This document shows positions 41,827 through 52,223 of a stretch of DNA of 64,000 bases, piece by piece. Source of the stretch: Metapseudomonas resinovorans DSM 21078 (GTDB lineage: Bacteria > Pseudomonadota > Gammaproteobacteria > Pseudomonadales > Pseudomonadaceae); the NCBI RefSeq assembly GCF_000423545.1, contig NZ_KE384032.1:67897-131896 (forward strand), read 5' to 3'. Under the pieces are notes generated by a model, which was not told the origin of the DNA, did no database searches, and saw only the letters and a program-made list of their open reading frames with translations. The position numbers and the translations under genes are program-made. Positions within the stretch are counted from its first letter, which is position 1. Each line of letters begins with the position of its first letter.

Positions 41827-43620
41827 TTACAAGTAGAAATGCTCGGCAGGCAGCCCCATCAGGCAGTCGCTGCCTGCCTCCACCGCCGCGCGGTGGGCTT
41901 CGGTGCGCGGCAGCAGGCGCTTGAAGTAGAAGTCGCAGGTCACCAGCTTGGTCTGGTAGTAGGCGCTGTCGCCCTCGCCTGCCTGCAGCTTGGCATCGGC
42001 CACCAGGGCCATGCGCAGCCAGAAGTAAGCCAGGGTGATGTAGCCGGAATACATCAGGTAATCCAGCGCAGCGGCACCCACCTCGTCCGGGTTTTTCATG
42101 GCGGCCATGCCGACCTTCTGGGTTAACTCGCCCCATTGCTGGTTGAGGCGCGCCAGTTCGGCCGAATGGGCCTTGAGACGCGGATGCTCGGCCTGGGCCT
42201 GGCAGAGTTTGTGGATCTGCTTGGTGAAGCCGCGCAGCAGCTTGCCCTGGCTGCCCAGCACCTTGCGGCCGAGCAGGTCCAGCGCCTGGATGCCGTTGGT
42301 GCCTTCGTAGATGGGGGCGATGCGGCAGTCGCGCACCAACTGTTCCATGCCCCATTCGCGGATGTAGCCGTGGCCACCGAATACCTGCATGCCGAGGTTG
42401 GTGGCTTCCAGCCCGGATTCGGTCATGAAGGCCTTGCAGATGGGGGTCAGGAAGGCGAGCAGGTTGTCGGCTTCCTCGCGGGCGGCGGCATCCTCGCTGC
42501 GGTGAGCGATGTCCAGTTGCTGGGCAGTGAAGTAGGCCAAGGCGCGGTTGCCTTCGTTGAAGGCCTTCATGGTCAGCAGCATGCGGCGCACGTCGGGGTG
42601 CACGATGATCGGGTCGGCGGCCTTGTCCGGCGCTTTGGGTCCGGTCAGGGCGCGCATCTGCAGGCGGTCGTTGGCGTAGCGCACGGCCCCCTGGTAGCTG
42701 GCTTCGCCGAGGCAAAGGCCCTGCATGCCGGTGCCGAGGCGGGCGTGATTCATCATGGTGAACATGCAGTTCAGGCCCTTGTTGGCTTCGCCAATGAGGT
42801 AGCCGGTGGCGCCATCGAAGTTCATCACGCAGGTGGCCGAGGCCTTGATCCCCATCTTGTGCTCGATGGAGCCGCAGGACACGGCATTGCGCTCGCCCAC
42901 GCCCTCTCCGGCGGGGAGGAACTTTGGCACGATGAACAGGGAGATGCCCTTGGTGCCGGCCGGTGCGTCGGGCAACTTGGCCAGCACCAGGTGAACGATG
43001 TTCTCGCTCATGTCGTGCTCGCCGGCGGAGATGAAGATCTTGGTGCCGGAGATCGCATAGCTGCCGTCGGCCTGGGGCACGGCGCGGGTCTTGATGATGC
43101 CGAGGTCGGTCCCGCAATGGGGCTCGGTGAGGCACATGGTGCCGGTCCAGCGGCCTTCGGTAAGGCGGGTCAGGTAGGTCTGTTTCTGTTCTTCGCTGCC
43201 GTGGGCGTGGATGGCCGACATGGCGCCATGGGTCAGGCCCGGGTACATGGCCCAGGACTGGTTGGCCGAGGCGACCATCTCGCTGATGATCAGCCCGAGG
43301 GAATGGGGCAGGCCCTGGCCACCGTAGGCCGGGTCCGCCGCCAGGCCGTTCCAGCCACCTTCGACGTACTGGGCGAAGGCTTCCTTGAAGCCCTTGGGCG
43401 TCGTCACCACGCCGTCCTGCCACTGGCATTCCTCTTCATCGCCCGAGCGGTTGATCGGCGAGAGCACCTGCTCGCAGAACTTGGCGCCTTCTTCGAGGAT
43501 GGCGGCGACCATGTCCGGGGTGGCATCACTGGCGTTCAGGGCCGCGTAGGTGGCCGGGTAGTCGAAGACTTCGTCGGTGAGGAAGCGGATGTCGCGCAAC
43601 GGGGCCTTGTACTCGGGCAT
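41827..43620 (-). CDS. Acyl-CoA dehydrogenase, long form (copy 2)
   Basis: A 597-residue paralogue of the genes at 39862 and 45188, starting [21 protein letters not shown] with AAGGAG 7 bases upstream. Motifs [54 protein letters not shown] (split), VFGGHGYIREWGMEQL and [15 protein letters not shown] are complete. Function: FAD-dependent alpha-beta dehydrogenation of fatty acyl-CoA, passing electrons to ETF. It has its own terminator at 41784. Acyl-chain preference unknown. Confidence 0.9.
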   Translation of the reverse strand: MPEYKAPLRDIRFLTDEVFDYPATYAALNASDATPDMVAAILEEGAKFCEQVLSPINRSGDEEECQWQDGVVTTPKGFKEAFAQYVEGGWNGLAADPAYGGQGLPHSLGLIISEMVASANQSWAMYPGLTHGAMSAIHAHGSEEQKQTYLTRLTEGRWTGTMCLTEPHCGTDLGIIKTRAVPQADGSYAISGTKIFISAGEHDMSENIVHLVLAKLPDAPAGTKGISLFIVPKFLPAGEGVGERNAVSCGSIEHKMGIKASATCVMNFDGATGYLIGEANKGLNCMFTMMNHARLGTGMQGLCLGEASYQGAVRYANDRLQMRALTGPKAPDKAADPIIVHPDVRRMLLTMKAFNEGNRALAYFTAQQLDIAHRSEDAAAREEADNLLAFLTPICKAFMTESGLEATNLGMQVFGGHGYIREWGMEQLVRDCRIAPIYEGTNGIQALDLLGRKVLGSQGKLLRGFTKQIHKLCQAQAEHPRLKAHSAELARLNQQWGELTQKVGMAAMKNPDEVGAAALDYLMYSGYITLAYFWLRMALVADAKLQAGEGDSAYYQTKLVTCDFYFKRLLPRTEAHRAAVEAGSDCLMGLPAEHFYL

Positions 43621-43719
43621 GGCAGGTCTCCTTGAGGGGGTATCCAGAGACCCTACTTTGCCCCCGTTCGCCCGACAACGACGCTGCCGCTGCTGAATGG
43701 ACCGTCATAACCACCCGTG

Positions 43720-45012
43720 TCAGCCGGTGGCGCGCTTGACCCGCACCGCGCCGCGACGGTTTTCGCCATGCCGGAAGACCCGGTTGCGACCTGCGCTCTT
43801 GGCGCTGTAGAGCGCCTGGTCGGCGGCCTTGATTACCTCTTCCGGGGTGCGCTGCTCGGCGTCGCGCCCAGCCACGCCGATGCTGATGGTCACCGATACG
43901 GTCTGCCCGCTGGGGGCACCGCGCTTGGCGCGACCGGTTTCGTCACTCTTAGGTCGGCTAACCTGGTCGCGCAGGTGCATCTGATACTGCTCGATGGCCT
44001 GGCGCACGGCTTCCAGGTGGGGCATGCAATCCTCCACCGACTTGCCAGGGAAGAGAATGGTGAACTCCTCGCCGCCATAACGGTAAGCCTTGCCGCCGCC
44101 GCCCACCTTGCGCAGCCGGCTGGCCACCAGGCGCAGCACCTGGTCACCGACGTCGTGGCCGTAGGTGTCGTTGAATTTCTTGAAGTGGTCGACATCGGTC
44201 ATTGCCAGCACGTAGTTGCGCCCGAGGCGCCGCAGCCGCTCATTAAGGGCGCGACGGCCGGGCAGACCGGTAAGCTCGTCGCGGAAGGCCATCTGGTAGG
44301 CCTCATGGGCCACCGAAGCGGTCAGAGCGAGCATCACCATACTGCTCATCACATGCAGGGCGTGGGGCAGCAGGAATGCCTTGGGCAGCATCCACAGCAG
44401 GCCGGCCAGTCCCAGCAGCTGCGCGGCATGCTGCGGTCGCGGCTGGCGCAGGTAGGTGACCAGCAGGGATACCAGGGCGACGACGAATGCGAGGTAGGCG
44501 AGCTGCACCAGGGTCATCCAGCTACCGTGCAGCAGTGGCCAGTGAATCTTGCCGAGCAAGCCCAGTACGACGTCCGGGTAGCTGTTGCCAAGCGCCACCA
44601 CCACACCGAGCACGGCGATCAGCACGGCACCTCGGGCGACGAAGTCCTGCAGCAAATGGGTGCGCTCCTCCCAGCAGCCATACAGTCCGTAGAGCATGGG
44701 CAGCAGCAGGCTGGCCAGGTGGAACACGAGTCCGGCGTCTTCCCGCACCACGCGCTCGGCCTGGTAGTAGTCGACCTGGGTATCCAATTGGTAGTACGCG
44801 AGGTAGACCACCAGCAGCAGCGCCACCTGGCGCACCCGCCCGTAGGCCGAGCAGAAGGCGCCGCCCAGCAGCAGGAGCAACGTGGGCAGCACGTTGAAGA
44901 GCGAGGTGAAGAACTCGTTCATTTCCGACAGCGAGCCCGCCACTCCGCCCCCGACCACCAGCAGCAAGGGAGGCAGGAAATGACTGGGGCGATAGAACGC
45001 ACGAGGCCGCAC
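43720..45012 (-). CDS. Diguanylate cyclase with multi-helix membrane domain
   Basis: A 430-residue membrane protein: about seven hydrophobic segments in residues 15-240 and a complete GGDEF domain about 255-415. Signature YGGEEF is intact, with DVDHFKKFNDTYGHDVGDQVL upstream, so it should synthesise c-di-GMP. The RxxD inhibitory site is absent (KVGGGGKAYRY precedes the signature). A start at GTG 45012 is preferred because AGGA lies 8 bases upstream; no ATG exists before Met 31-like MNEFF at 44922. It lies between acyl-CoA dehydrogenases, as a GGDEF gene does at this place in P. putida (from memory). Confidence 0.85.
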   Translation of the reverse strand: MRPRAFYRPSHFLPPLLLVVGGGVAGSLSEMNEFFTSLFNVLPTLLLLLGGAFCSAYGRVRQVALLLVVYLAYYQLDTQVDYYQAERVVREDAGLVFHLASLLLPMLYGLYGCWEERTHLLQDFVARGAVLIAVLGVVVALGNSYPDVVLGLLGKIHWPLLHGSWMTLVQLAYLAFVVALVSLLVTYLRQPRPQHAAQLLGLAGLLWMLPKAFLLPHALHVMSSMVMLALTASVAHEAYQMAFRDELTGLPGRRALNERLRRLGRNYVLAMTDVDHFKKFNDTYGHDVGDQVLRLVASRLRKVGGGGKAYRYGGEEFTILFPGKSVEDCMPHLEAVRQAIEQYQMHLRDQVSRPKSDETGRAKRGAPSGQTVSVTISIGVAGRDAEQRTPEEVIKAADQALYSAKSAGRNRVFRHGENRRGAVRVKRATG

Positions 45013-45143
45013 GGGATCTGATCCTGGGATTCGAAAGACGGGGAAAAATCGAGATGGCGATATGATTGCACAGGCGCGTATTGCAAGCACGGGGGCCTGT
45101 GCGAAGTCCTCCACAACCCGGCGATTGGGGCACACCGGAAACG

Positions 45144-45168
45144 AAAAAGCCCGCCGAAACGGCGGGCT
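45144..45168 (-). terminator. Terminator after acyl-CoA dehydrogenase copy 1
   Basis: AGCCCGCCG and CGGCGGGCT arms around AAA, then TTTTTCG on the minus strand, 20 bases after the stop codon. Confidence 0.85.
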
Positions 45169-45187
45169 CTTCGTGTTGCGCTGAACC

Positions 45188-46993
45188 TTAGTAACCCAGG
45201 TCGAAGTCTTCTTCGGCCATGTCCATCAGGTTGCTGGCACCGGACAGCATGGTTTCTACATGGGTACGGGTACGCGGCAGGATGCGCTTGAAGTAGAAGC
45301 GCGCGGTCTGCAGCTTGGCCTTGTAGAAGGCGGCATCGCCTTCGCCGGCAGCCAGTTTCTCGGCAGCCAGGCGAGCCATGTCGGCCCAGAAGTAAGCCAG
45401 GCAGGCGTAGCCGGAGTACATCAGGTAGTCCACCGAAGCGGCACCGACTTCCTCACGGTCCTTCATGGCGGCCATGCCGACCTTCATGGTCAGTTCGCCC
45501 CACTCCTTGTTCAGCTTGGCCAGCGGCTCGACGAACTCCTTCACGGACTCGTTGGCTTCGTTGGCCTGGCAGAACTTGTGCACGATCTTGGTGAAGCCCT
45601 TGAGCGCTTCGCCCTGGGTCATCAGGATCTTGCGGCCCAGCAGGTCGAGCGCCTGAACACCGGTGGTGCCTTCGTACATCATCGAGATACGGCAGTCGCG
45701 CAGGTTCTGCTCCATGCCCCACTCGCTGATGAAGCCGTGGCCACCGTAGATCTGCATGCCGTGGGAAGCGGACTCGAAGCCCACTTCGGTCATGAAGGCC
45801 TTGGCGATGGGGGTCAGGAAGGCCAGCAGGCCGTCAGCAGCTTTCTTCTGCTCTTCGTCCTGGCTGTACTTGACGATGTCCACCTGCTTGGCGGTGAAGT
45901 ACACCATAGCGCGGTTGCCTTCGGCGAAGGCCTTCATGGTCAGCAGCATGCGACGCACGTCCGGGTGGACGATGATCGGGTCGGCGGCCTTTTCCGGCGC
46001 TTTCGGACCGGTCAGGGAACGCATCTGCAGACGCTCGCGAGCGTACTTGATGCCACCCTGGAAACCGATCTCGGCGTGGGCCAGGCCTTGCAGCGCGGTA
46101 CCCAGGCGAGCGGTGTTCATGAAGGTGAACATGCAGTTGAGGCCTTTGTTCGCCGGGCCGATCAGATAACCCGTGGCACCGTCGAAGTTCATCACGCAGG
46201 TCGCGTTGCCGTGGATGCCCATCTTGTGCTCGATGGAACCGCAGGAAACGGCGTTGCGCTCACCGGCCGAACCATCAGCGTTCGGCATGAACTTCGGAAC
46301 GATGAACAGGGAAATACCCTTGGTGCCGGCCGGGGCATCGGGCAGACGGGCCAGGACGATATGGACGATGTTGTCGGCCATGTCGTGTTCACCGGCGGAG
46401 ATGAAGATCTTGGTGCCGGAGACTTTATAGGAACCATCAGCCTGGGGCTCGGCCTTGGTGCGCAGCATGCCCAGGTCGGTACCGCAATGCGGCTCGGTCA
46501 GGCACATGGTGCCGGTCCACTCGCCGGATACCAGCTTGGTCAGGTAGGTGTGCTTCTGCTCGTCGGTGCCGTGGGCGGACAGGGTGTTCATCGCGCCGTG
46601 GGACAGGCCGGGGTACATGCCCCAGGACCAGTTGGCCTCGCCAACCATCTCGCTGATGGCCAGGCCCAGGGATTCCGGCAGGCCTTGACCGCCGTGGTCG
46701 ACGTCGTGGGCCAGGCTCGGCCAGCCGCCTTCGACGAACTGCTTGTAGGCTTCCTTGAAGCCAGTCGGGGTCTTCACGCCGGACTCGCTCCAGGTGCAGC
46801 CCTCGGTGTCACCCACGCGGTTCAGGGGAGCGATCACCTGCTCACAGAACTTGGCGCCTTCTTCAAGGATGGCGTCGACCATGTCCGGGGTGGCGTCCTG
46901 GCAGCCAGGCAGGCTCTGATAGTGCGCTTCGTAGCCGAGCAGCTCATCACGAACGAAACGAATATCACGCAAGGGGGCCTTGTAATCAGGCAT
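45188..46993 (-). CDS. Acyl-CoA dehydrogenase, long form (copy 1)
   Basis: A 601-residue acyl-CoA dehydrogenase starting [19 protein letters not shown], ending with an extra DLGY tail. Motifs [57 protein letters not shown] (split) and [15 protein letters not shown] are complete. A pair of PsrA-type operators (47080-47106) lies about 90-110 bases upstream, suggesting induction by long-chain fatty acids; the P. aeruginosa homologue at this place is, from memory, a PsrA target. AGAGG precedes the ATG. It carries out the first step of beta-oxidation. Confidence 0.92.
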   Translation of the reverse strand: MPDYKAPLRDIRFVRDELLGYEAHYQSLPGCQDATPDMVDAILEEGAKFCEQVIAPLNRVGDTEGCTWSESGVKTPTGFKEAYKQFVEGGWPSLAHDVDHGGQGLPESLGLAISEMVGEANWSWGMYPGLSHGAMNTLSAHGTDEQKHTYLTKLVSGEWTGTMCLTEPHCGTDLGMLRTKAEPQADGSYKVSGTKIFISAGEHDMADNIVHIVLARLPDAPAGTKGISLFIVPKFMPNADGSAGERNAVSCGSIEHKMGIHGNATCVMNFDGATGYLIGPANKGLNCMFTFMNTARLGTALQGLAHAEIGFQGGIKYARERLQMRSLTGPKAPEKAADPIIVHPDVRRMLLTMKAFAEGNRAMVYFTAKQVDIVKYSQDEEQKKAADGLLAFLTPIAKAFMTEVGFESASHGMQIYGGHGFISEWGMEQNLRDCRISMMYEGTTGVQALDLLGRKILMTQGEALKGFTKIVHKFCQANEANESVKEFVEPLAKLNKEWGELTMKVGMAAMKDREEVGAASVDYLMYSGYACLAYFWADMARLAAEKLAAGEGDAAFYKAKLQTARFYFKRILPRTRTHVETMLSGASNLMDMAEEDFDLGY

Positions 46994-47079
46994 AGCGGTA
47001 AACCTCTGCGGTGGGTTCCTAGTTCAGCTGACCGGAGCGCCGGTCGCTTGCGGCATCTGGTGGTGATCGCAGGAGCAAT

Positions 47080-47106
47080 CAAACAGGCGTTTGAAACATA
47101 CGTTTA
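47080..47106 (-). promoter_or_regulatory. Two adjacent PsrA-type operators
   Basis: CAAAC-AGGC-GTTTG (47080-47093) fits the PsrA consensus (G/C)AAAC-N2-4-GTTT(G/C) exactly; GAAAC-ATAC-GTTTA (47093-47106) fits except the last base. They sit upstream of the fatty-acid dehydrogenase gene, where a repressor that senses acyl chains is expected. Confidence 0.75.
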
Positions 47107-47246
47107 CGCCAAAACCTTGTCAAGCGCTCCGCCGGACCGGCCGGTCACGTCCCTGGCAGGCAGCACGAAGCCCTGCCTGGTGACAGTAAAGATCAAGAAG
47201 CAGCACAGCAGCATCGGGGAAGGAAACAGGAAGGAAGAATGCGAAA

Positions 47247-47265
47247 GGGCCGCATGAAGCGGCCC
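47247..47265 (-). terminator. Hairpin terminator after the small gene at 47274
   Basis: GGGCCGC and GCGGCCC arms around 5 bases, 8 bases after the stop, followed on the minus strand by TTTCGCATTCTT. The remainder of the gap 46994-47246 holds the PsrA sites and no gene. Confidence 0.7.
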
Positions 47266-47273
47266 CTGAAGGA

Positions 47274-47519
47274 TCAGGCGAAGGTATCGATGAGACTGCC
47301 GATCATCTGGTCGGTGGCCTTGGCGACCATGCTGCCAGCCTCGGCCTGGACCTTACCGGCCTCCAGGGCGAGCAGGATGGTAGTGAGGTCGGCCGGCTGC
47401 TGCGATTCCGCGCCAGCGACTGTGTTGCTGGCTATTTCACCGGCGGCCTGCTGGATCATGCGCTGACCAGACTGAATGGCGCCAAGACCGGCGCTGAAGC
47501 CACTACCCTGGATTTCCAT
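47274..47519 (-). CDS. Small conserved hypothetical protein downstream of bioD
   Basis: An 81-residue protein from ATG 47519 (MEIQGSGFSAGLGAIQSGQRMIQQAAGEIA). The stretch SGQRMIQQAAGEIASNTV resembles the N-terminal helix of flagellar rod/hook proteins only loosely, so no function is assigned. There is no signal peptide and no clear ribosome binding site. It lies 63 bases after bioD on the same strand and is closed by a hairpin at 47247, so it may be the tail of the biotin operon; a gene of similar size occurs after bioD in P. aeruginosa (from memory). Confidence 0.7.
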   Translation of the reverse strand: MEIQGSGFSAGLGAIQSGQRMIQQAAGEIASNTVAGAESQQPADLTTILLALEAGKVQAEAGSMVAKATDQMIGSLIDTFA

Positions 47520-47582
47520 GGCGGATACCGAAGCTCGAAGGGAGATGCCGGCAATTGAAGCAGCCCGCCGCGCGCTGCGCAA

Positions 47583-48278
47583 TCAGCGCCGGGCGAATGT
47601 GCCCAGCGGCGACAGGTCGAGATGGCGCGCCACCGCCGCCGGAGTCGCTTCGGCCAGGCGCGGCACGCGGCCGAGGCAGGGGGCTGGCAGTCGCTCGGCC
47701 AGGGTGGTGAGGTTTTCTTCCAGGCGCGAGGTCTGCGGATCGACCACATTGGCTACCCAGCCCGCGAGAGTCAGGCCATCGCGCAAAATGGCCTCGGCAG
47801 TCAGTACCGCATGGTTGATGCAGCCCAGGCGCACACCGACAACCAGGATCACCGGCAGCCCAAGGGCAATCGGAAGGTCAGAGAGGTTGGCGGAACCCGC
47901 CAGCGGCACGCGCCAGCCGCCAGCACCTTCCACCAGGCTGAAATCAGCGCCCCTGGCCAGCACGCTGCGCACTGGCGCCGCGAGCGCGTCGACATCCAGC
48001 GCAACACCCGCTTCACGTGCTGCGAGGTGCGGGGCGATGGCTGGAGCGAAGGCCAGCGGGTTGACCTCCTTGTAGGTCAGCGGCAACGAGCACTCGCCCA
48101 GCAACGCCAGGGCATCGCTGTTGCGCAAACCGTCAGGGGTCTCTTCACAACCGGACGCGACCGGCTTGGCAGCCGCAGTGGACAGGCCCTGCATCCGCGC
48201 AGCGTGAAGCAGGCCGGCAGCGATGGTGGTCTTGCCGATCTCGGTGTCGGTGCCGGTGACGAAGTAAGCCGCCGCCAT
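47583..48278 (-). CDS. bioD: Dethiobiotin synthetase
   Basis: A 231-residue ATP-dependent ligase that forms the ureido ring of dethiobiotin from 7,8-diaminopelargonate and CO2. P-loop GTDTEIGKTTIAAGLL at residues 8-23, catalytic KPVASGCE near 39-46, and EGAGGWRVPL near 118. It starts one base after the bioC stop, the last clear biotin gene in the operon. No bioA is in the window, as usual for Pseudomonas, where it lies elsewhere. Confidence 0.95.
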   Translation of the reverse strand: MAAAYFVTGTDTEIGKTTIAAGLLHAARMQGLSTAAAKPVASGCEETPDGLRNSDALALLGECSLPLTYKEVNPLAFAPAIAPHLAAREAGVALDVDALAAPVRSVLARGADFSLVEGAGGWRVPLAGSANLSDLPIALGLPVILVVGVRLGCINHAVLTAEAILRDGLTLAGWVANVVDPQTSRLEENLTTLAERLPAPCLGRVPRLAEATPAAVARHLDLSPLGTFARR

Positions 48279-48279
48279 A

Positions 48280-49095
48280 TCAGTCTTCCTTTTTCAGTAC
48301 GCCGTAGACCACTTGGTACGTAGCCGGCAGGCCCTGGGGCTGGCGGAAGCGCTCGTAGGCCTCAACCAGCGCGAGTATGCGCGCCCGCCCGGTCAGTCCA
48401 CCCGGCCGGCCGGGGTTGAGATTGTGCGCGCCAAGGGCCTTGAGTTCGTGGGTCAGGGTGCGCAGGTCGGCGTAGTGCAGCACCTGGGGTTCGCTGCCCA
48501 GGTCCAGTGGCAGCAGGCCGCTGGCGGCGCAGAGGTCCTGGTAGTCCTCCAGACGACGGAAGCGATTGACGTGGACGAAGCCGTCCACAGCCTGCCAACT
48601 GTCGCGCAGTTCCTGCAGGGTGCCGACGCACAGGCTGCTGAAGGCGAACACGCCACCCGGCTGCAATACGCGGCGCGCTTCGGCGAGCACCGCGGCAAAG
48701 TCGGCGCACCACTGCACGGCGAGGCTGGAGAAAATCAGTTGCTGAGTCCCACTGGCCAATGGCAGATGCTCGGCGTCCCCGGCAATGAACCGCCGGGCGC
48801 CACCCAGAGGACGGGCATGACGCAACATGCCCTCGGCAATATCCACCGCCAGGCCATCGCTCTCCGGGAAACGTCCAGCCAGGGTCCGTGAGAAGTAGCC
48901 GGTGCCGCAGCCCAGGTCGAGCCAATGTTGCGGCACGAACCTTTCCGGCAGTCGACGCAACAGTTCGTTGCCGACCGCCCGCTGCAAGGCGGCGACGCTG
49001 TCGTAGCTGTCCGCCGCGCGAGAAAAGGAAGCCGCCACCTGGCGCTTGTCCGGCAGATGGCCTTCGGCTTCGGCGACGATTCGCGCGTCAGACAT
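48280..49095 (-). CDS. bioC: Malonyl-ACP O-methyltransferase
   Basis: A 271-residue SAM methyltransferase that caps malonyl-ACP to begin pimelate synthesis. Motif [16 protein letters not shown] about 57-71, [11 protein letters not shown] about 105, and [11 protein letters not shown] about 120, characteristic of BioC. Start ATG 49095 overlaps the bioH end by 8 bases, so translation is coupled. Together with BioH, which removes the methyl group, it forms the pimeloyl branch. Confidence 0.95.
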   Translation of the reverse strand: MSDARIVAEAEGHLPDKRQVAASFSRAADSYDSVAALQRAVGNELLRRLPERFVPQHWLDLGCGTGYFSRTLAGRFPESDGLAVDIAEGMLRHARPLGGARRFIAGDAEHLPLASGTQQLIFSSLAVQWCADFAAVLAEARRVLQPGGVFAFSSLCVGTLQELRDSWQAVDGFVHVNRFRRLEDYQDLCAASGLLPLDLGSEPQVLHYADLRTLTHELKALGAHNLNPGRPGGLTGRARILALVEAYERFRQPQGLPATYQVVYGVLKKED

Positions 49096-49813
49096 CGTCA
49101 CCCTCGCGCATGAATCGGAGGATGGTCGCTGCGACCTCATCGGGTCGTTCCAGTGGCAGACCGTGACTGGCGTCGTCGACCACCTGGACTTCCAGGTCGG
49201 GAAGCCACTCCAGCAACGCGGCGGCGGCCGTGGCTGGCACCAGCGCATCGCGCCCGCCGAACAGGTGCAGTTGCGGACCACCGTAGCCCTGGACGGCCGC
49301 GCGGATATCCAGCACGTCCAGCAGACGCAGGCCGGCATCCAGCACCTTGGGCTCGGTGGGCAATTGGGTGACCTGCAGTTGCCGCGCCAGAGTGCGGGCA
49401 TCCCGCGCGCCCTGGGCCACCAGCATGGTGAAGCGCCTCAAGGTCTGTGCGTGATCGAGGCGGCAGGCCTCGTGGAAGGCCGCGAAGACTTCCTGGGACA
49501 TGGCGCAGGGCCAATCATCCCGATCGCGAAAACTCATGTTGCTGCACAGGCCGATCAGCCCTCGGCAGGCATCGCCACGGCGTGCAGCCAGTTGCGCAGC
49601 GAGCATGCCGCCGAGGGACCAACCCGCCAGCCAGCAGTCCTGGGGCAGGCGGGCGTCCAGCTCGTCCAGCCAGGCGCCGGCCTGCTCCAGGGCAGGCAAC
49701 GCTTCGATCTCCACCAGCAGGTGTGGCGCGCGCTCCAGCAAGGCATCGCGCAGGGGCTCCAGGGCGGCCGGGCCGATAGCCCAGCCCGGCAGCAGAATCA
49801 GGCGTTCACGCAT
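49088..49813 (-). CDS. bioH: Pimeloyl-ACP methyl ester carboxylesterase
   Basis: A 241-residue alpha/beta hydrolase. Nucleophile Ser66 in GWSLGG, acid in FGGRDAL near 190, and His in DDASHGLP near 215. BioH hydrolyses pimeloyl-ACP methyl ester, ending the chain extension. Start ATG 49813 overlaps the bioF stop by 8 bases. The order bioB-bioF-bioH-bioC-bioD is that of Pseudomonas. Confidence 0.94.
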   Translation of the reverse strand: MRERLILLPGWAIGPAALEPLRDALLERAPHLLVEIEALPALEQAGAWLDELDARLPQDCWLAGWSLGGMLAAQLAARRGDACRGLIGLCSNMSFRDRDDWPCAMSQEVFAAFHEACRLDHAQTLRRFTMLVAQGARDARTLARQLQVTQLPTEPKVLDAGLRLLDVLDIRAAVQGYGGPQLHLFGGRDALVPATAAAALLEWLPDLEVQVVDDASHGLPLERPDEVAATILRFMREGDDV

Positions 49814-50987
49814 CAAAGGCTTCCTCCTTAGCCAGGGTTGCCCAGCATTCGGCCAGGGCACTCAGCAAGGATTCAAGCTGTTCTTCCGTGTGGACGGCAG
49901 AGAACGTAATACGCAGCCGCGCGCTACCCGCCGGTACGGTGGGCGGGCGGATGGCGCCGACCAGGATGCCGCGCTCGCGCAGCAGGGCGGAAAGCCTGAG
50001 GGCGCGGGCACTGTCGCCGACCAGGATCGGCTGGATGGGCGTCGGGCTGTCCATCAGGGTCAGGCCGATTTCGGCCGCGCCTTCACGGAAGCGACGGATC
50101 AGCGCGTTCAGGTGCTCACGGCGCCAGCTTTCGCGCTGCAGCAGTTCCAGACTCTTCAGGGTGGCGCAGGCCACGGCCGGCGGCTGGCTGGTGGTGTAGA
50201 TGTAGGGACGGGCGAACTGGATCAGGGTTTCGATCAGTTCCTCACTGCCGGCGACGAATGCACCGGCGGTGCCGAAGGCCTTGCCCAGGGTGCCGACCAG
50301 AACCGGCACGTCCTCCAGGCCCAGGCCGAAGTGTTCGACGATGCCGCCGCCTGTAGCACCCAGCGGACCAAAGCCGTGAGCGTCATCCACCATCACCCAG
50401 GCGCCACGGGCCTTGGCCTCAGCGCATATGGCGGGCAGCTCGGCCAGGTCGCCATCCATGCTGAATACGCCGTCGGTCACCACCAGGGTGTTGCCCTCGG
50501 CTTTTTCCAGGCGGCTGGCCAGGCTGTCGACATCGTTGTGCAGGTACCGCGAGAAGCGCGCCCCGGAGAGCAAGCCGGCGTCCAGCAGCGAGGCGTGGTT
50601 GAGGCGGTCTTCCAGCACCGTGTCACCCTTGCCCAACAACGCGGTCACCGCCCCCAGGTTGGCCATGTAGCCGGTGGAAAACAGCAACGCGCGGGGCCGA
50701 CCGGTGAATTCGGCCAGGGCCACCTCCAGATCGTGATGCGGACCGCTATGACCGATCACCAGGTGCGAAGCACCGCCACCGGCGCCCCAGCGCTCCACGC
50801 CACGCTGCAGCGCGGCCTTCACTTCGGGGTGGTCAGCCAACCCCAGGTAGTCGTTGGAACAGAAGGCCAGCATGCGCCGGCCATCCACCACGACTTCGGG
50901 CCCTTGCGGGCTCTCCAGCAGCGGGCGCTGACGATAGAGGTTGTCCGCATGGCGGGCGGCAAGACGCGAGGCGAGATCAAAAGGCAT
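49806..50987 (-). CDS. bioF: 8-amino-7-oxononanoate synthase
   Basis: A 393-residue PLP-dependent alpha-oxoamine synthase joining pimeloyl-ACP and alanine. Blocks: [13 protein letters not shown] about 42-54, [23 protein letters not shown] about 205-214 and the PLP lysine in [13 protein letters not shown] about 240. ATG 50987 gives the standard BioF start (MPFDLASRL) although the ribosome binding site is weak. The 97-base gap from bioB contains a REP-like hairpin (51046-51066). Confidence 0.95.
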   Translation of the reverse strand: MPFDLASRLAARHADNLYRQRPLLESPQGPEVVVDGRRMLAFCSNDYLGLADHPEVKAALQRGVERWGAGGGASHLVIGHSGPHHDLEVALAEFTGRPRALLFSTGYMANLGAVTALLGKGDTVLEDRLNHASLLDAGLLSGARFSRYLHNDVDSLASRLEKAEGNTLVVTDGVFSMDGDLAELPAICAEAKARGAWVMVDDAHGFGPLGATGGGIVEHFGLGLEDVPVLVGTLGKAFGTAGAFVAGSEELIETLIQFARPYIYTTSQPPAVACATLKSLELLQRESWRREHLNALIRRFREGAAEIGLTLMDSPTPIQPILVGDSARALRLSALLRERGILVGAIRPPTVPAGSARLRITFSAVHTEEQLESLLSALAECWATLAKEEAFDA

Positions 50988-51045
50988 GGGCGGTTCGGTT
51001 GTCCGTAGAGGCCAGCGTGCTGGCGAACCTGCAGGAGCCGCCCTC

Positions 51046-51066
51046 GCGAGCAAGCTCGCTCCTACA
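51046..51066. repeat. REP-like palindrome in the bioB-bioF gap
   Basis: CGCGAGCAAGCTCGCTCCTA is the common Pseudomonas REP-type word (CGCGAGC/GCTCGC around AA). It may stabilise or separate the bioB and bioFHCD parts of the message. Confidence 0.75.
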
Positions 51067-51084
51067 GGGGTCGTTGACGCGGTG

Positions 51085-52143
51085 TCAGGCGGATGCGGCG
51101 TCGTAGAACAGCTGCGAATCGCGTTGTTCCACCAGGGCCTGCTCGATGGCAGCCTGGTGCACTTCGTCGGCGTGTTCTTCACGCTCTTCCGGCTTGATAC
51201 CCAAGCGAGCGAACAGTTGCATGTCCTTCTCCGCCTGCGGGTTCTTGGTGGTCAGCAGCTTCTCGCCGTAGAAGATCGAGTTGGCGCCAGCCATGAAGGC
51301 CAGTGCCTGCATCTGCTCGTTCATCTGCTCGCGACCGGCGGACAGGCGCACGTGGGACTTCGGCATCATGATGCGGGCGACCGCCAGGGTGCGGATGAAA
51401 TCGAACGGGTCGACGTCTTTCTCTTCCGCCAGGGGCGTGCCCTTCACTTTCACCAGCATGTTGATCGGCACCGATTCGGGGTGCTCGGGCAGGTTGGCCA
51501 ACTGGATCAGCAGACCGGCACGGTCGGCCACCGACTCACCCATGCCGAGGATGCCGCCGGAGCAGATCTTCATCCCCGCCTCACGCACGTAGGCCAGGGT
51601 CTGCAGACGCTCGCTGTAGGTGCGGGTGGTGATGATGTTGCCGTAGTACTCCGGCGAGGTATCCAGGTTGTGGTTGTAGTAGTCGAGGCCCGCTTCTGCC
51701 AGAGACTGGGTCTGCTCCTGGGTCAGCTTGCCGAGGGTCATGCAGGTTTCCAGGCCGAGCTTCTTCACGCCTTTGACCATTTCCAGCACGTAGGGCATGT
51801 CCTTGGCGGACGGGTGCTTCCACGCGGCGCCCATGCAGAAGCGGGTCGAGCCGATGGCCTTGGCCTCGGCAGCGGCCTCGAGGACCTTCTGCACTTCCAT
51901 CAGTTTTTCCTTGTCCAGGCCAGTGTTGTAATGGCCGGACTGCGGGCAGTACTTGCAGTCTTCCGGGCAGGCGCCGGTCTTGATCGACAGCAGGGTGGAA
52001 ACCTGTACCCGATTCGGGTCGAAGTTCGCGCGGTGAACGGTCTGGGCCTGGAACAGCAGGTCGTTGAACGGCTGTTCGAACAGCGCCTTCACCTCGGCGA
52101 GGGACCAGTCATGACGGGTAGCGATGGATGCGGTTGCACTCAT
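51085..52143 (-). CDS. bioB: Biotin synthase
   Basis: A 352-residue radical SAM enzyme inserting sulfur into dethiobiotin. The cluster cysteines are Cys59, Cys63 and Cys66 (CPEDCKYC); other blocks are [21 protein letters not shown], and [13 protein letters not shown]. It is first in the biotin operon, with a strong promoter and BirA-like operator at 52224-52275. GGAAACC precedes ATG 52143. The C-terminal tail after about 320 is acidic and variable, as in Pseudomonas homologues. Confidence 0.97.
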   Translation of the reverse strand: MSATASIATRHDWSLAEVKALFEQPFNDLLFQAQTVHRANFDPNRVQVSTLLSIKTGACPEDCKYCPQSGHYNTGLDKEKLMEVQKVLEAAAEAKAIGSTRFCMGAAWKHPSAKDMPYVLEMVKGVKKLGLETCMTLGKLTQEQTQSLAEAGLDYYNHNLDTSPEYYGNIITTRTYSERLQTLAYVREAGMKICSGGILGMGESVADRAGLLIQLANLPEHPESVPINMLVKVKGTPLAEEKDVDPFDFIRTLAVARIMMPKSHVRLSAGREQMNEQMQALAFMAGANSIFYGEKLLTTKNPQAEKDMQLFARLGIKPEEREEHADEVHQAAIEQALVEQRDSQLFYDAASA

Positions 52144-52223
52144 GGAGGTTTCCTTCGACGCTTGCAGGGGCGCCTCTTGTCAGGGATACCCGGAGTCGGA
52201 CTCCGGGAATTCAGGCTTAGGGC

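Noticed and set aside
39844-47257. Long plus-strand frames opposite the acyl-CoA dehydrogenases
   Set aside because: Repeat each other only because the true genes are paralogues; no protein motifs.
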